From NCBI GenBank assembly GCA_024752435.1, contig CP103037.1, positions 558,001 to 622,000 of the forward strand: a DNA stretch of 64,000 nucleotides, in the 5' to 3' direction. This document shows, piece by piece, positions 1-9,891 of the stretch. The DNA is from Allantophomopsis cytisporea. Lineage: Eukaryota > Ascomycota > Leotiomycetes > Phacidiales > Phacidiaceae. The notes beneath the pieces are model-generated. The model had not been told where the DNA came from. It saw only the letters and a list, made by a program, of their open reading frames with translations, and did no database searches. Within the stretch, counting starts at the first letter, position 1. Every line of letters begins with the position of its first letter. A program made the position numbers and the translations under genes.

Positions 1-1136
1 CCGCTTTCCTCATCCACGGCTTCGCCATCAACTGGGGGTTGAGACTGCAGAACTTCTTGGGTATCATCAAGCTTCTCATCCTGCTCTTGATCATTATCTC
101 CGGATTTATTGCCCTCAGAGGACACCTTAAGGTCGAAAAACCACATAACTTCTCCAATGCATTCGAGGGAACCACCGGAAGTGCGTACGGTGTTGTTACC
201 GCACTTTATAACGTGATTTGGAGTTACATTGGCTACAGCAATGCGAACTATGCTCTGTCGGAAACCAAGAACCCAGTGAAAACGCTCAAGATGGCCGCTC
301 CAATAGCATTGATTATTGTTGCGGTACTCTACATGCTCGCCAATATCGCGTACTTTGCCGCTGTGCCAAAGGAAGAGATTATGACTTCTGGACGTATATT
401 GGCGGCTTCATTCTTCCGCAACATGTTCGGAGCACGAGCCGAGCGCGTACTTTCCGTCTTCGTGGCCCTCTCAGCCTTCGGAAATGTGTTGAGTGTGATT
501 TTCTCCCAGGGCAGAAGTATGTTCCCTTCATAGCAAAGATATATCCTTGGTCCCAAAACAATGCTAATTAGTACAGTCGTCCAAGAAATCGGCCGTGAAG
601 GTATCCTCCCCTTCTCCAGGTTGTGGGCAAGCAACAAGCCCTTCAACACCCCCTTCATGGGCCTCTTCGAGCATTGGCTTGTCTCTGTCGTCATCATGCT
701 TGCACCACCCCCCGGAGATGCTTACAATTTCATTGTCAACGTCATCTCCTACCCTCTCGCTGTCGTTAACGTCTTTGTCTCTCTCGCCCTCCTCATCCTC
801 TACGTGCGTCCCTTCGCGGCCGATCGTCGTCCTCAGCACTGGGCACCGCCATTCCGTGCTACTTGGCCTGTCGTCCTATTTTTCATGCTCTCGAACGTGT
901 ACCTCGTTATCGCGCCTTTTGTGCCGCCAGAGGCAGAACAGAATGTCTACAACAGCCTGCCATATTACCTTCATTGCGTGGTTGGAATTGGATTGTTTTT
1001 CGTAGGCGCCATTTATTGGCTTATTTGGGCGGTGATTCTGCCGAATATTGGCGGCTATAAACTTGTCAGGGAGCATATTGTCACGAGTGATGGGTGGAGT
1101 GGAAATGTCTTCAGGAAAGAGAAGAAGGAGGTTTGA
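1..1136 (+). CDS. Amino acid permease, methionine permease (MUP1/MUP3) type, 5'-truncated by window
   Basis: This is the C-terminal part of an APC-superfamily amino acid permease of the fungal MUP1/MUP3 methionine transporter type, a plasma-membrane importer. Two coding exons are visible: position 3 (entering from outside the window) to 516, and 577 to 1136. The intron has a GTATGT donor and a CTAAT branch site, and the join restores the conserved stretch SQGRIVQEIGREG. Several hydrophobic membrane segments can be read in both exons, and the charged loop YALSETKNPVKTLK is typical of the family. The protein ends in a short Lys/Glu-rich cytosolic tail. The first third or so, including the start, lies upstream of the window. 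Substrate is inferred from the family only; other LAT-type amino acids are possible. Confidence 0.88.
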
Positions 1137-1983
1137 ATGATGGGGTAGAAAAATAAATTGGCGTTTAGAAAAAAGGGGATAAAATTTAATAAGTTGGGAA
1201 TACCTGTGGGCGACTTTGGTTTTTCATAATGCAGAATTGCTATGCATACACATGTACGGCTGGTTTCCACTATTCCTATGGGAGGAGGCGGTTACATAGA
1301 ACTCAATGTTTCTTTGGTAGATAGGAGCTCCATGCTCACTTTTTTTAATACATAAATCGTTGTCAGTTTCTACATAGCTATCAGCGTGGTTTATGTGCTT
1401 CAACACTAATCAGCCTCTTGACCTTTCGTCACTGGAGAGCTTCTACTTTTTCGGATATCCTACCAGTATACTCACTCACTAATAAATCTGCTTCATCACC
1501 TACCAGCAGCAAGGACGTAACATTGTTTGAATACTACCAGAGGTGGAACTAATGACTTATCTCATATTTTACGTCGGTGGTTGCTAACCTTTGATTAAAT
1601 GTTCTAGTATTGTCGCTAATAGGGGTTGAGTTTTATATTTTCTGTGTTACAGCGGTATTTAGTGGGTACCCTCTCTTATCAATATTTCAAATCTTCATTC
1701 TATTTTAGGATCTCCATTTTATAGAGTTACATAGAAATTACACATTATTTACTTGAACTTTCTTAAATTCAAAGAAAGCCATTAGTAACGTCGTATGGAC
1801 GTTCTAAATGCACAGCTGGTGGTTGTCGGTGACTGTTTCCACTGGCCGAGAACGTTGCAGAGATAAGGCACGTGAGTTCCTATAGTCTCGGTGATATAAA
1901 TAAATCAACCGAAGCCTAGGTGAAGCTGACTGAGATCCTGAACAAGCTTTTTCGTCATCATTGCAGATCTTCAACCTTCGAAA
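1137..1983. other. Intergenic, promoter of the Zn2Cys6 gene
   Basis: This stretch between the permease stop and the regulator start holds no recognisable gene. It is AT-rich, and the last 120 bp carry promoter-like elements listed separately. Confidence 0.6.
1869..1902 (+). promoter_or_regulatory. CACGTG box and TATAAATA element
   Basis: A palindromic CACGTG (1869-1874), the core bound by bHLH factors, lies 21 bp before a TATAAATA (1895-1902). The TATA element sits about 80 bp upstream of the ATG of the Zn2Cys6 gene at 1984. Function is inferred from position and motif. Confidence 0.45.
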
Positions 1984-4326
1984 ATGGACGATTCAATCGC
2001 AAGCAGTATCCGAGATATGTCCAGTGAGTGTGATGGCCGCCCAGCGAAAAGACAGAGGAGGAAATTCGTAGCGTAAGCATTTCCTGCACCCCTGCACTCC
2101 TACTCCATTTGTTATATAATTATATCTGATACTCAGTCTGCAGATGTCGACGTTGCCATGAACATAAGATCAAATGCTCTGGTGGACAGCCGTGCGTATA
2201 TTTCTGATGCTTAGTGAACTTCGTACAACCAAGCCAACATTACATCTAGGTGTTTGAAATGCCAACAATCAAACCATGCCGAGTCGTGTGAATATGCCGC
2301 AAAAGATCGGAAAGTGGCTGTAAATGAGAGGTAAATAATACCTAGATTATAATGAGAAATATCTTTAATTATTCTTATTAGCTTTATCAAGCAACTGCAG
2401 GATGAGAACCAGATATTAAAACGAAAATTAGACTCTCAGAGTGCTCCCGGCACAGAGGGACCATCCTCACCCCAAGAGCCGATTGAAATTTCTCATAACG
2501 ACGAAAGTACCCGGAATCCCTTAATCGAGGATCAAGCATGGTTCATCAGCTATCATGCGTCTTCGCCAATCTATGTTGGAGAAGCCGCTTGTGCAGCATT
2601 CGCCACACGGTTTCGCCAATGCCTTACTATGGGGAAGCATGGGACTATCGCACATATACCTCGGACCAATTTTGTGCAAGATCCTACTCTGCTTGCTGCG
2701 TCTGAGAACAATATTCAGTGGCCAGCTTACACGTATGCTCGACTACTTGTGAAAGTTGCTCTCAATTATGCTGGCCAACCTTATCATCTTGTGTTACATA
2801 AACGTACTTTGGAAGAACTTGATTCTATATATCGAAATTCTAGGTTTCACGACTCGGTATCTACGTCTAAGTTCTTTGCTCTCTTCGCTCTTGGAGAGGT
2901 TTACTCTATTCATAAGCGACCCATTGGAGCTGTTCCTGGTGCCTTATTCTTCTCACGCGCAGCTAATTTGGCCCAAGTTCTTCCTGAGAGAGCCAGTGTT
3001 GAGTACCTTGAAGTTCTCCTCCTTCTTGTAAGTTCGAAAGTAAACCAAATGATAACCATTGCTGAGTTGTCTTGCAGTCGCTATATTCATATAGTTTAAA
3101 CCGGAGGCATTCAGCCTACTCATGGGTTGGAATTGCCTTCAGACTGAGCATGACACTTGGTCTGCATCACAAGCTACCAGAAGGCCAGATTGTCGATTAC
3201 GTAGCTCGACAACACCGCATACGCATATGGTGGACCATTTACCTATTTGATCGTATGTGGGGTTGTAGATTAGGTCTCCCGCTAGCCATACAAGATGATG
3301 ATATTGAGGTTGAGATGCCATCGGATAACGAGCTCGACGACGATGCCAAACGCAACCAATTTTCAGATACCAAATATGTGATTGCAAATACCCGACTTGC
3401 CAGAATTGTGGGAGATATCACAAATAAAATATACAGTCGCAGGAAGTACAAGGAAACTTTCTTGCAGCGAGTTCAGAAAGTTCTCCGGGAGTTAAAGTCG
3501 TGGCTAGAAACGCTTCCAGAGCATCTTAGGCTCAATTCTGATGACGTGAACACGAGCAATCCACGCCGTGTCACCTCACTTAATCTTTCATTCAACCAAG
3601 TAAATATACCAGCAAGGAAACCCGAGTCCAATCTGCTAATTACCACAGTGTGTGATCTTGGCCACTCGTCCAATATTGCTGCACGTCTTCAGCAAAACTC
3701 GTCAATCGCCATCAGGCGCAGAACGATCCTCTCGATCTCAAGTCTCCCAAACAGCCTTAACACTTGCCGAGGCATGTATACATGCCGCCCGACATTCTAA
3801 CAAGCTTCTAACGCAAGCTTGGATAAATGGGGGTCTGACGACCTTCGGTTACTTCGATGCTCAATACCTATTCTCATCTGCCGTCATACTTGCAATAGCA
3901 AGCGTCTCAATTGGCAACAACAACGATGAAGATGGTTTTCGGAATGCAGCACAAGTCTTGAAGTGTATGGGCGGCGACGGGAATCTGTCCGCGGGTGATT
4001 TCTGCCTACATATTGAAGAAGTAAAGAAGTGCATTCGGAACTATAAGAACGCTACCACAGTAGAGCAAGATCCCACAGCTGGCACATCTGCTCAGGACTC
4101 GGTCACAGCTCTCGAAGATATGGATAGTCGAACGTTGGATATGAATGGTGAGCCTACGAATTTGGAAGGCAACCTAACGACCGAGATGGCGTTTCTTGAG
4201 CCTTTCATGCAGGAATTCCTAGCTCAGTCGGAGATGGATCTGGGGCTCTCGGATTTTGCTGAGCCGCTGAATGATTTGGGGTCGTTGTATGACTGGCCTT
4301 TGGATCAGATTCAGGATAATATCTAG
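1984..4326 (+). CDS. Zn2Cys6 transcription factor with fungal-specific TF domain
   Basis: Predicted nuclear DNA-binding regulator of 687 aa. Six exons fit the frame: 1984-2072, 2144-2191, 2250-2330, 2382-3027, 3078-3599, 3649-4326. The zinc binuclear cluster is split over exons 2 and 3 and has the exact spacing C-x2-C-x6-C-x5-C-x2-C-x8-C (Cys31, 34, 41, 47, 50, 59). It is preceded by a basic stretch (KRQRRK) and followed by a short heptad-like linker (SFIKQLQDENQILKRKL). The central region with YSWVGIAFRLSMTLGLH and RIRIWWTIYLFDR matches the fungal_trans middle homology domain (PF04082 type). The C-terminus is acidic and may activate transcription. The target is unknown. It lies downstream of the permease on the same strand, but nothing in the sequence proves that it controls it. 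Confidence 0.9.
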
Positions 4327-5188
4327 TGCTCATTTGAAGTCGGCCGAATTTGACAATGGGATCTGAACACTTTATTTGACTTAAGCTGACCATCTTCCGA
4401 TTCTACACTAGATGTTTGACCAATGAATTTCTACTTCAATTTTCACTTGCAGCATTTGCTCTATTCGCCGAGGCTTGCACAGTATAAGGTCGAAGCTATA
4501 TATTAAGAACCGATTTGGCTACACCATGGCAGTATGCCGAATTGCGAATATTAGTCGCTTGTAGACCCGAGGCTTCGTAGTCTTCACCCCTATAATATGT
4601 GTGTGCAGAACACAATGAGCGGCTATTCCAAAGATTCATCAAACTGGTTAAAGTCGACAGGACGCATGCTGTAGGTTACAATTTAGCTTATAAACACATT
4701 ATTGAGACTCTCACAATTTCGAATTATGCCAAAGTCTATCATCAGCAAGACTATTGTCGAATCTTCCTCGGGACATCCCACCTGAAACTGCACATCAAAT
4801 GGCTACCACACGCCATTTGCATCGCTCGACCAAGAAGTGCGGATTGATGTGGACGAGAACTAGAATTCATCTTAAGGAATATCATGTCCGCGCCTTGAGA
4901 GATGAGTACATTATACTTCAACTACACTAATGTAGGGAGCTGAATCGTAGAGTCTTGAAATTACAGAACCCGAAAGACCAATGGCGAGCCAAGTAAAGAT
5001 TCTTATTGAGATATTTTGGATTGAAAAAATAACAGAACAACAATAGAAGGATGAATCTCGAAACCGGCAAATTTTAACAGACAAGTGAACCTTGCCATGG
5101 TAAATAAGTAGCATTCATATAAGACGAGGACAAATACACCAACAAATTGCTAGCAGAAATCGAACCAATAGCTGCAAAAATAGAGATA
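4327..5188. other. Intergenic, no gene recognised
   Basis: AT-rich spacer between the regulator and the 3' end of the NLR relic. Short open frames here (for example 4599-4847) show no domain, signal peptide or splice structure. Confidence 0.5.
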
Positions 5189-6710
5189 TCAAATCTTCAT
5201 CCATTTCTTGAGCGTACTGGCGGAATTCTTCGTACTGGGATGACTGGCGCCTAACTTCTCTGTTTCGAGCTGCACGACCGTCGACATCAGTTCCAAGGCG
5301 GCGCTGTTGCGACCTTGTGATCTCCATGTAAGCGCAAGATTGTTCATGCTGATCAGCGTATTCGGAAGCCCCTGCCTAGCACCCTCTTACGCGTCTCCAT
5401 CACTTGCACCCCTAGCTTTTCCGCTTCGTCCCACCGTCCCTGATTCCAGTACGTCGACGCTAGATTTACTAAACTGGTCAGCGTGTCTGGATGATCCGGG
5501 CCCAACAGCCGTTTTCTTTCTTTAAAACTAAAGTCTCGAACTTGAAACTCAGAAGACCGGTGGTCCATTGACTTCAAAAAGCCACCAAGATTTTCGAACA
5601 AATCTAAAACTTCTTCTTTTCTGGTACTGCTCGCCTAATAGATGTTAGCCGACAAATTGAAGCTAACCATTATATGTGTTATAAAACGTAATTTGTCTGC
5701 AGGACCAAAAATAGACATATCTGAGGTTTTATCAAGTAGCTTGAGGGACGCAATACTAAAAATCCCTTTCTTCTCAACCTCAAGTCTATCGTGCGCCCAT
5801 GCATGTACAAGCTTGTGCATGTAATAAATTTCTTGGTCATCTCTGCATTGTACTAATGAGTACGTTCGAAGAGTTTGTAATGCTTCCTCAAGTTTGTATT
5901 TGTCCAGAATTTTATCAGGGAAGAGGTCAGATTGCCAATTATCTTGTGCTTCCGTTTGGAAAAGTTTTAGGAATATATCGTCTGGGTTCAGAATTGCCAG
6001 CAGACTAAGTAATTTTGATGCTTCTGGCGACTCCTTGTGTATAGCAGTGAAGGAAGATTCCCTCGTTGTCAACACACTCTCCCCGTATTGGTGTATAAGG
6101 CGCTTAGGTTTCTGGCTAAGAATATCCTTTTTTCTCGCTCGGTATTCTGGGAGATAACAGTGAACATTGTTTTTCACACGAGGAGTTTTCGATATATAGG
6201 CCCCAGCAAGAAAGATCGCAAGCGCGAGGCAACCAAGTTCTTTGACAATATCAATCAGCACCTGCTCAGGAGTATGCGCCAAGTTACTGGATCGAAGGAG
6301 CAGCTCTACAGCTTCTTCCATCTCCAATTCTGCTACTTCGATAGCCTGCAAATCTGGCATTGCCTTTGCTTCTGAACTCCTGGTAGTGATAATGACATCG
6401 ATAGAAGAAGCGTCAGGAATATATACGGATAGGTGATATAGGAATCATCATCCTCGTGATCAATCGTATCTGCGCTGTCAAGTATAACGAGCCATCTTCC
6501 ATTCCGCCCATGAAACCAGTTTTTGACTTCCTTTATAGCAGTGTCGACTGTTATTGCACTCCCAGATAAGCGATAATTCGGAAACGACAGGTCATGGATC
6601 TGTAACTAGTCCCGCTCTATCGATTCCTTCTGTTAAGAAAACACAAGGCTCTTTGATCTTTTGAGTCGGCGTCGTGGGTACCATTGAGAAGTAGACGTTA
6701 TCACATCGAA
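5189..6710 (-). pseudogene. Decayed NB-ARC/TPR NLR-type gene
   Basis: Relic of a fungal NOD-like receptor (STAND ATPase) on the minus strand. In reading order there is a Walker B-like block WLVILDSAD (around 6494-6474) and an ARC-type block DVIITTRSSEAKAM (around 6400-6360). Next comes a helical region to about 5640, with MHKLVHAWAHDRLE as seen in NB-ARC proteins, and then tetratricopeptide repeats of kinesin-light-chain type (HPDTLTSLVNLASTYWNQGRWDEAEKL, and near the end NNLALTWRSQGRN), closing at a stop at 5189-5191. It looks broken. No P-loop is found upstream. The frame shifts by about 2 nt in a short TA run near 6419-6427. An in-frame TAG lies at 5635-5637, unless a 34-nt GTTAGC...TTAG intron removes it. 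A second frameshift lies between 5361 and 5385. Only about two TPRs remain. Its 5' neighbour on the same strand is an intact HET-s-like gene. Confidence 0.75.
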
Positions 6711-6893
6711 TCATTCAAACAATACTCGTATATTGTAAGCGCCAATAATCCTAAGTTTATCGTGGAGATAGATGTCATGCTGGCAATATGTTTACAAAGA
6801 TCCTCCTACCCAGCACTGACATGATTGTGGTAGTGTACATATAAGAATTGGCCAGAATTGATACTTCTAATCTATTCATAGCTTCTGATACTT
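6711..6893. other. Short spacer between HET-s-like gene and NLR relic
   Basis: About 180 bp downstream of the HET-s-like stop. On the minus strand it may still contain remains of the N-terminus of the NLR gene, but no conserved motif can be assigned with confidence. Confidence 0.3.
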
Positions 6894-7793
6894 CTAACCC
6901 AAAGCTTTTTCATTGCCGCCATAGTTGTGGCCAACGTGACTAAATCCCTTTCCACCAATCTTGAAACCGTCAAAAGAAGCCCCTTGGCGTATATCTCCAG
7001 CCTTTATATTGTGGCCAACATGCGTACGAAATGATTCATCCTCTCCAGAGATGCCAAAGTTCTTCCAGCTGTCTCCCTTTGCCGCAAGCGTATTCTCTAC
7101 AGCTTCGACTAGCATCTTGTCAGAAATACCGGCAATATTGGCCAAGAGTTTAAGATCATCGTTGTCTGAAAGCTCGGAGACTTCATTCTTTGATGTAGAG
7201 ACTAGCGCCTCATTGATGACTGTCTTCTGAGCTACAAAAACACTCTCCAGTGAGTCCATGTAGTATGTGATGTCTTCGATCAGTCGATCAAAAACCTTCT
7301 TCTCGTGTATAGCCCATTTTGTCTTCTGCCAAAAGTTGACGCCCTTCTCTTTACGCTTTGCGACGATGCCCGTTGTAGTTACGTGAAGAAGCTTAAAGCG
7401 ACCTTTCAATTCTGTGTTCGGGTCACAAACTTCACAGTCAGCAGCACCGCCTTCGCCGTTCAAGCTGGGAATATATCTTTCGGATCGTTTCTTGGCATCT
7501 TGAAAATCCCAAAGCAACTTATTCAGGATATTATCGAGGGTTTGGAGTTCCTTCTCTGTCGCAACGACTTGCGGTTGGTTCGGCGGGGAATTGGGATTCG
7601 GATTCTCGCCAAGGCCGACCAAAAGACCCCACCTTGAGAGACGTAGTGCAAGAACGTCCAGTTTGATTTGGCAAGCCTCGTAGTTCTCACACCAGTGCCG
7701 TATTAATTGAATGTATTCGAAGCACTCAACACAGGTTGAGAAGAGACCTGCAAGACCGGCAGCTCCTGTAACAATACCGAAGACTTCCGCCAT
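6894..7793 (-). CDS. HET-s-like HeLo-domain protein with C-terminal amyloid motif pair
   Basis: Intronless 299-aa protein closely resembling Podospora HET-S/HET-s (289 aa). Residues 1 to about 225 form a HeLo domain: an N-terminal Gly/Ala-rich hydrophobic segment (FGIVTGAAGLAGLFS), then CVECFEYIQL, a KLDVLALRLSRWG helix and later amphipathic helices. In the known family this domain makes a membrane-disrupting cell-death module. Residues about 245-293 carry two pseudo-repeats, NFGIS...RTHVGHN and GFKIGGKGFSHVGHNYGG. They match the HET-s-related amyloid motif (HRAM) pattern, in which N/G-rich turns and a V-x-G-N core form a beta-solenoid prion fold. The HVGHN cores are 28 residues apart. Death or incompatibility function is inferred from homology. 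It sits directly upstream of an NLR relic on the same strand, the classical effector/sensor layout. The frame is intact, with a TATA-like element about 80 bp upstream. Confidence 0.9.
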   Translation of the reverse strand: MAEVFGIVTGAAGLAGLFSTCVECFEYIQLIRHWCENYEACQIKLDVLALRLSRWGLLVGLGENPNPNSPPNQPQVVATEKELQTLDNILNKLLWDFQDAKKRSERYIPSLNGEGGAADCEVCDPNTELKGRFKLLHVTTTGIVAKRKEKGVNFWQKTKWAIHEKKVFDRLIEDITYYMDSLESVFVAQKTVINEALVSTSKNEVSELSDNDDLKLLANIAGISDKMLVEAVENTLAAKGDSWKNFGISGEDESFRTHVGHNIKAGDIRQGASFDGFKIGGKGFSHVGHNYGGNEKALG

Positions 7794-8805
7794 TTGATTT
7801 TAAGGAGGTTTGAGAGTATATTTGAATTGATATCTGGATTCTTCTACAATCTGCCAAAGAGGATGAGCGACATATATAAGGCCATGCTGACCCTCGTCGT
7901 ATATAGCCGGCAAAGCATGCAGGGCTGTACACTGCGCGACTGCGCCACTGCAGTGATGTTTGTCTCAGACGCAGCATACAGAAGTACTGAATAGTGAATA
8001 AAGGCTGCAGTTCACTTGTAACAAATGAGATTTGAAGACATAGCCGGGTTTTCTGGGCCGCTCTGATGCGATCTTGCATAGTGGGTGGTAACGTTGTAAC
8101 GAATAAGCTGCCGAATAACGAATCAGCTCTAAAACATATGCCGACAAAAGCTTACTCTTGCATTACAATTTTCATTTCTCGATTTGGTCTCATGCCAGCA
8201 GCTCAACTGCTGTTGCAACAGTAGGCTCTATATACTACGACGAAGGCTTGAACGTTCACCACTTCACCGATATCAGAAGTGGGAAGTTGCTTAACTACCA
8301 TGGATATCGGATTGAAAAAGAACTTTGAGAGCAATGGATATAAATGGGTATATGCAGAGGCAACATGCATCAAAAGAGGCCGACTAAAGCAAGTTATGCC
8401 TTGAAGTTCTTCACTAGCTATCAAACCATATTCCTTTGTATTTGATTCAATGATATACTTAACTCTTACATATTTTGCTTGTCTTAGGGTATTTTGCAGC
8501 GACTATTATTATATTGGAGTTGACATCTATATGCAGGTTTTCATAGTCACAATCAACCCTCACGATCAGTATGCATGTCACACTCCTAGGACTTTGATAA
8601 ATACTTGATTTGCTTGAGTGGAGAAGTATTTCTGCCGTTACTGCCATCATTTCCCATCTGAGAAACCTTGCATCATTCAAGCTCAAGTCCACCTTAATAA
8701 TAATCCGCAAGCACACCCCCAACTCAATAGACTCATGTATAATCAAACGCACCAATTAGGAAGGCTTGCTCTTCTCCTGATCTAAGACGAATAGTATCAG
8801 TCATA
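7794..8805. other. Intergenic between HET-s-like gene and gag-like ORF
   Basis: About 1 kb with no recognisable gene. Short frames lack domains. No long terminal repeat was noticed by eye next to the gag-like ORF. Confidence 0.45.
7871..7880 (-). promoter_or_regulatory. TATA-like element of the HET-s-like gene
   Basis: On the minus strand this reads CTTATATATG and ends 78 bp upstream of the ATG at 7793. The call rests on motif and spacing only. Confidence 0.4.
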
Positions 8806-9891
8806 TCAACGTGAGCTCTGATTCCTCTCAAAGCTAGGAGAGCAGACAACAGGAGTGTTGCGAGGGAGAATGACAGATGAACGTCTGTCTGGTGAAGTCT
8901 TCTCCTTTGTGACCTGGCAGACAGGGAACAAGAGCGACTCTCGTCTCTGCAATCCAGAAGCATCCTTGCCGAGATCATCCTTGGAATAGAAGATACGCGA
9001 CTTGCGATTCTCCGACTTCTTGTTGACTTTCTCCGGTGCGATCTCGCCTCCGGCACGTTTTTCACCCTTGTTCTTGTGACGGCAAGAGCGCACTGTCATC
9101 GAGATTTGAGCATCATGGAAACTGAACATCAGCTCATCGACCGTGATCTTGCGAGCGTTCTTCGACTTGGATGACTCTCTATCAAATTGCTCGTTGCACT
9201 TGGCCCGGGTCTTCATCGCCCAAGCAGGGTTCTGCGACTCAACACTTCGGATGAACTGAGCAACGAAGAACTCCTCAGGCATGGTGGAGATTCTCATTAG
9301 GGACTCCTGGGTCTGTGCGAAAGCATTGTAGAAGGAAATTATGTTGGTGCAGTCTTCAAGGTTGATAGTAGTGATCTTATGAAGGAGTGTAGTGTAGCAA
9401 TCAAACGACTCCATGTCAAATGAATTGGCTAGAATTCCCCAAAGCTGAGCTCCGGAGAGACTGGGGTCGGAGAGAAGAGCCTGGCACTCTGGAGAGACGG
9501 ATCTTCTGATGATAGCACAAACGTCGGCGTCGTCACGATACCACTGAGGAGTCTTCACCTCCAATGGGACCCTTGGGTGAATGTGGTCGATCAACTGCTC
9601 CGAACACAGAATTTTGCGTACTCGAACACTCCAGATTCCGTAGTTGGAGACTCCTGAGAGAACCTGGCTTGGTTCGAAGACGATTATCGCTTCAAAGGTG
9701 TTGGCCTCATCCTCCTTTTGAGACTGGTGGAGACGCTCGAGGTCAATGATATCTAAATCGAGGCCAATGGATTGGATGTTGACATTAACGCATTCGAGGC
9801 CAGTTTCAATGCTGTTCATGATAAGTTTGGCTTCGAGAGCCCCGGCAACTAATGCAATGTCGTCCATTGCTTTTGACTTGGGAGTCATCAA
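8806..9891 (-). CDS. Solo Copia-like gag ORF, possible transposon relic or domesticated gag
   Basis: A 361-aa open frame whose central part (about residues 75-235) resembles the gag polypeptide of Ty1/Copia LTR retrotransposons (UBN2/retrotran_gag_2 type). Visible features are NYGIWSVRVRKIL, a W-x-x-D-A block (WYRDDADVCAIIRRSV), GAQLWGILANSFDM, and a helical region with LLHKITTINLEDCTNIISFYNAF. The C-terminal 100 residues are basic (Lys/Arg-rich) but contain no CCHC zinc knuckle. No protease, integrase or reverse transcriptase follows, and no LTRs were noticed. The frame is nevertheless fully open and starts from an ATG. It is either a young fragment or a captured gag. It borders the HET-s/NLR block. 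The gag call is moderate; an unrelated fungal protein is possible. Confidence 0.55.
   Translation of the reverse strand: MMTPKSKAMDDIALVAGALEAKLIMNSIETGLECVNVNIQSIGLDLDIIDLERLHQSQKEDEANTFEAIIVFEPSQVLSGVSNYGIWSVRVRKILCSEQLIDHIHPRVPLEVKTPQWYRDDADVCAIIRRSVSPECQALLSDPSLSGAQLWGILANSFDMESFDCYTTLLHKITTINLEDCTNIISFYNAFAQTQESLMRISTMPEEFFVAQFIRSVESQNPAWAMKTRAKCNEQFDRESSKSKNARKITVDELMFSFHDAQISMTVRSCRHKNKGEKRAGGEIAPEKVNKKSENRKSRIFYSKDDLGKDASGLQRRESLLFPVCQVTKEKTSPDRRSSVILPRNTPVVCSPSFERNQSSR

Noticed and set aside
5635..5670. 34-nt intron (GTTAGC...GCTAAC...TTAG) removing the TAG in the NLR relic
   Set aside because: Signals are present, but 34 nt is shorter than any other intron here and the gene has further lesions, so the pseudogene call stands.
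8806..9891. Complete LTR retrotransposon
   Set aside because: No pol domains, primer-binding site or flanking direct repeats were noticed, so only the gag-like ORF is reported.
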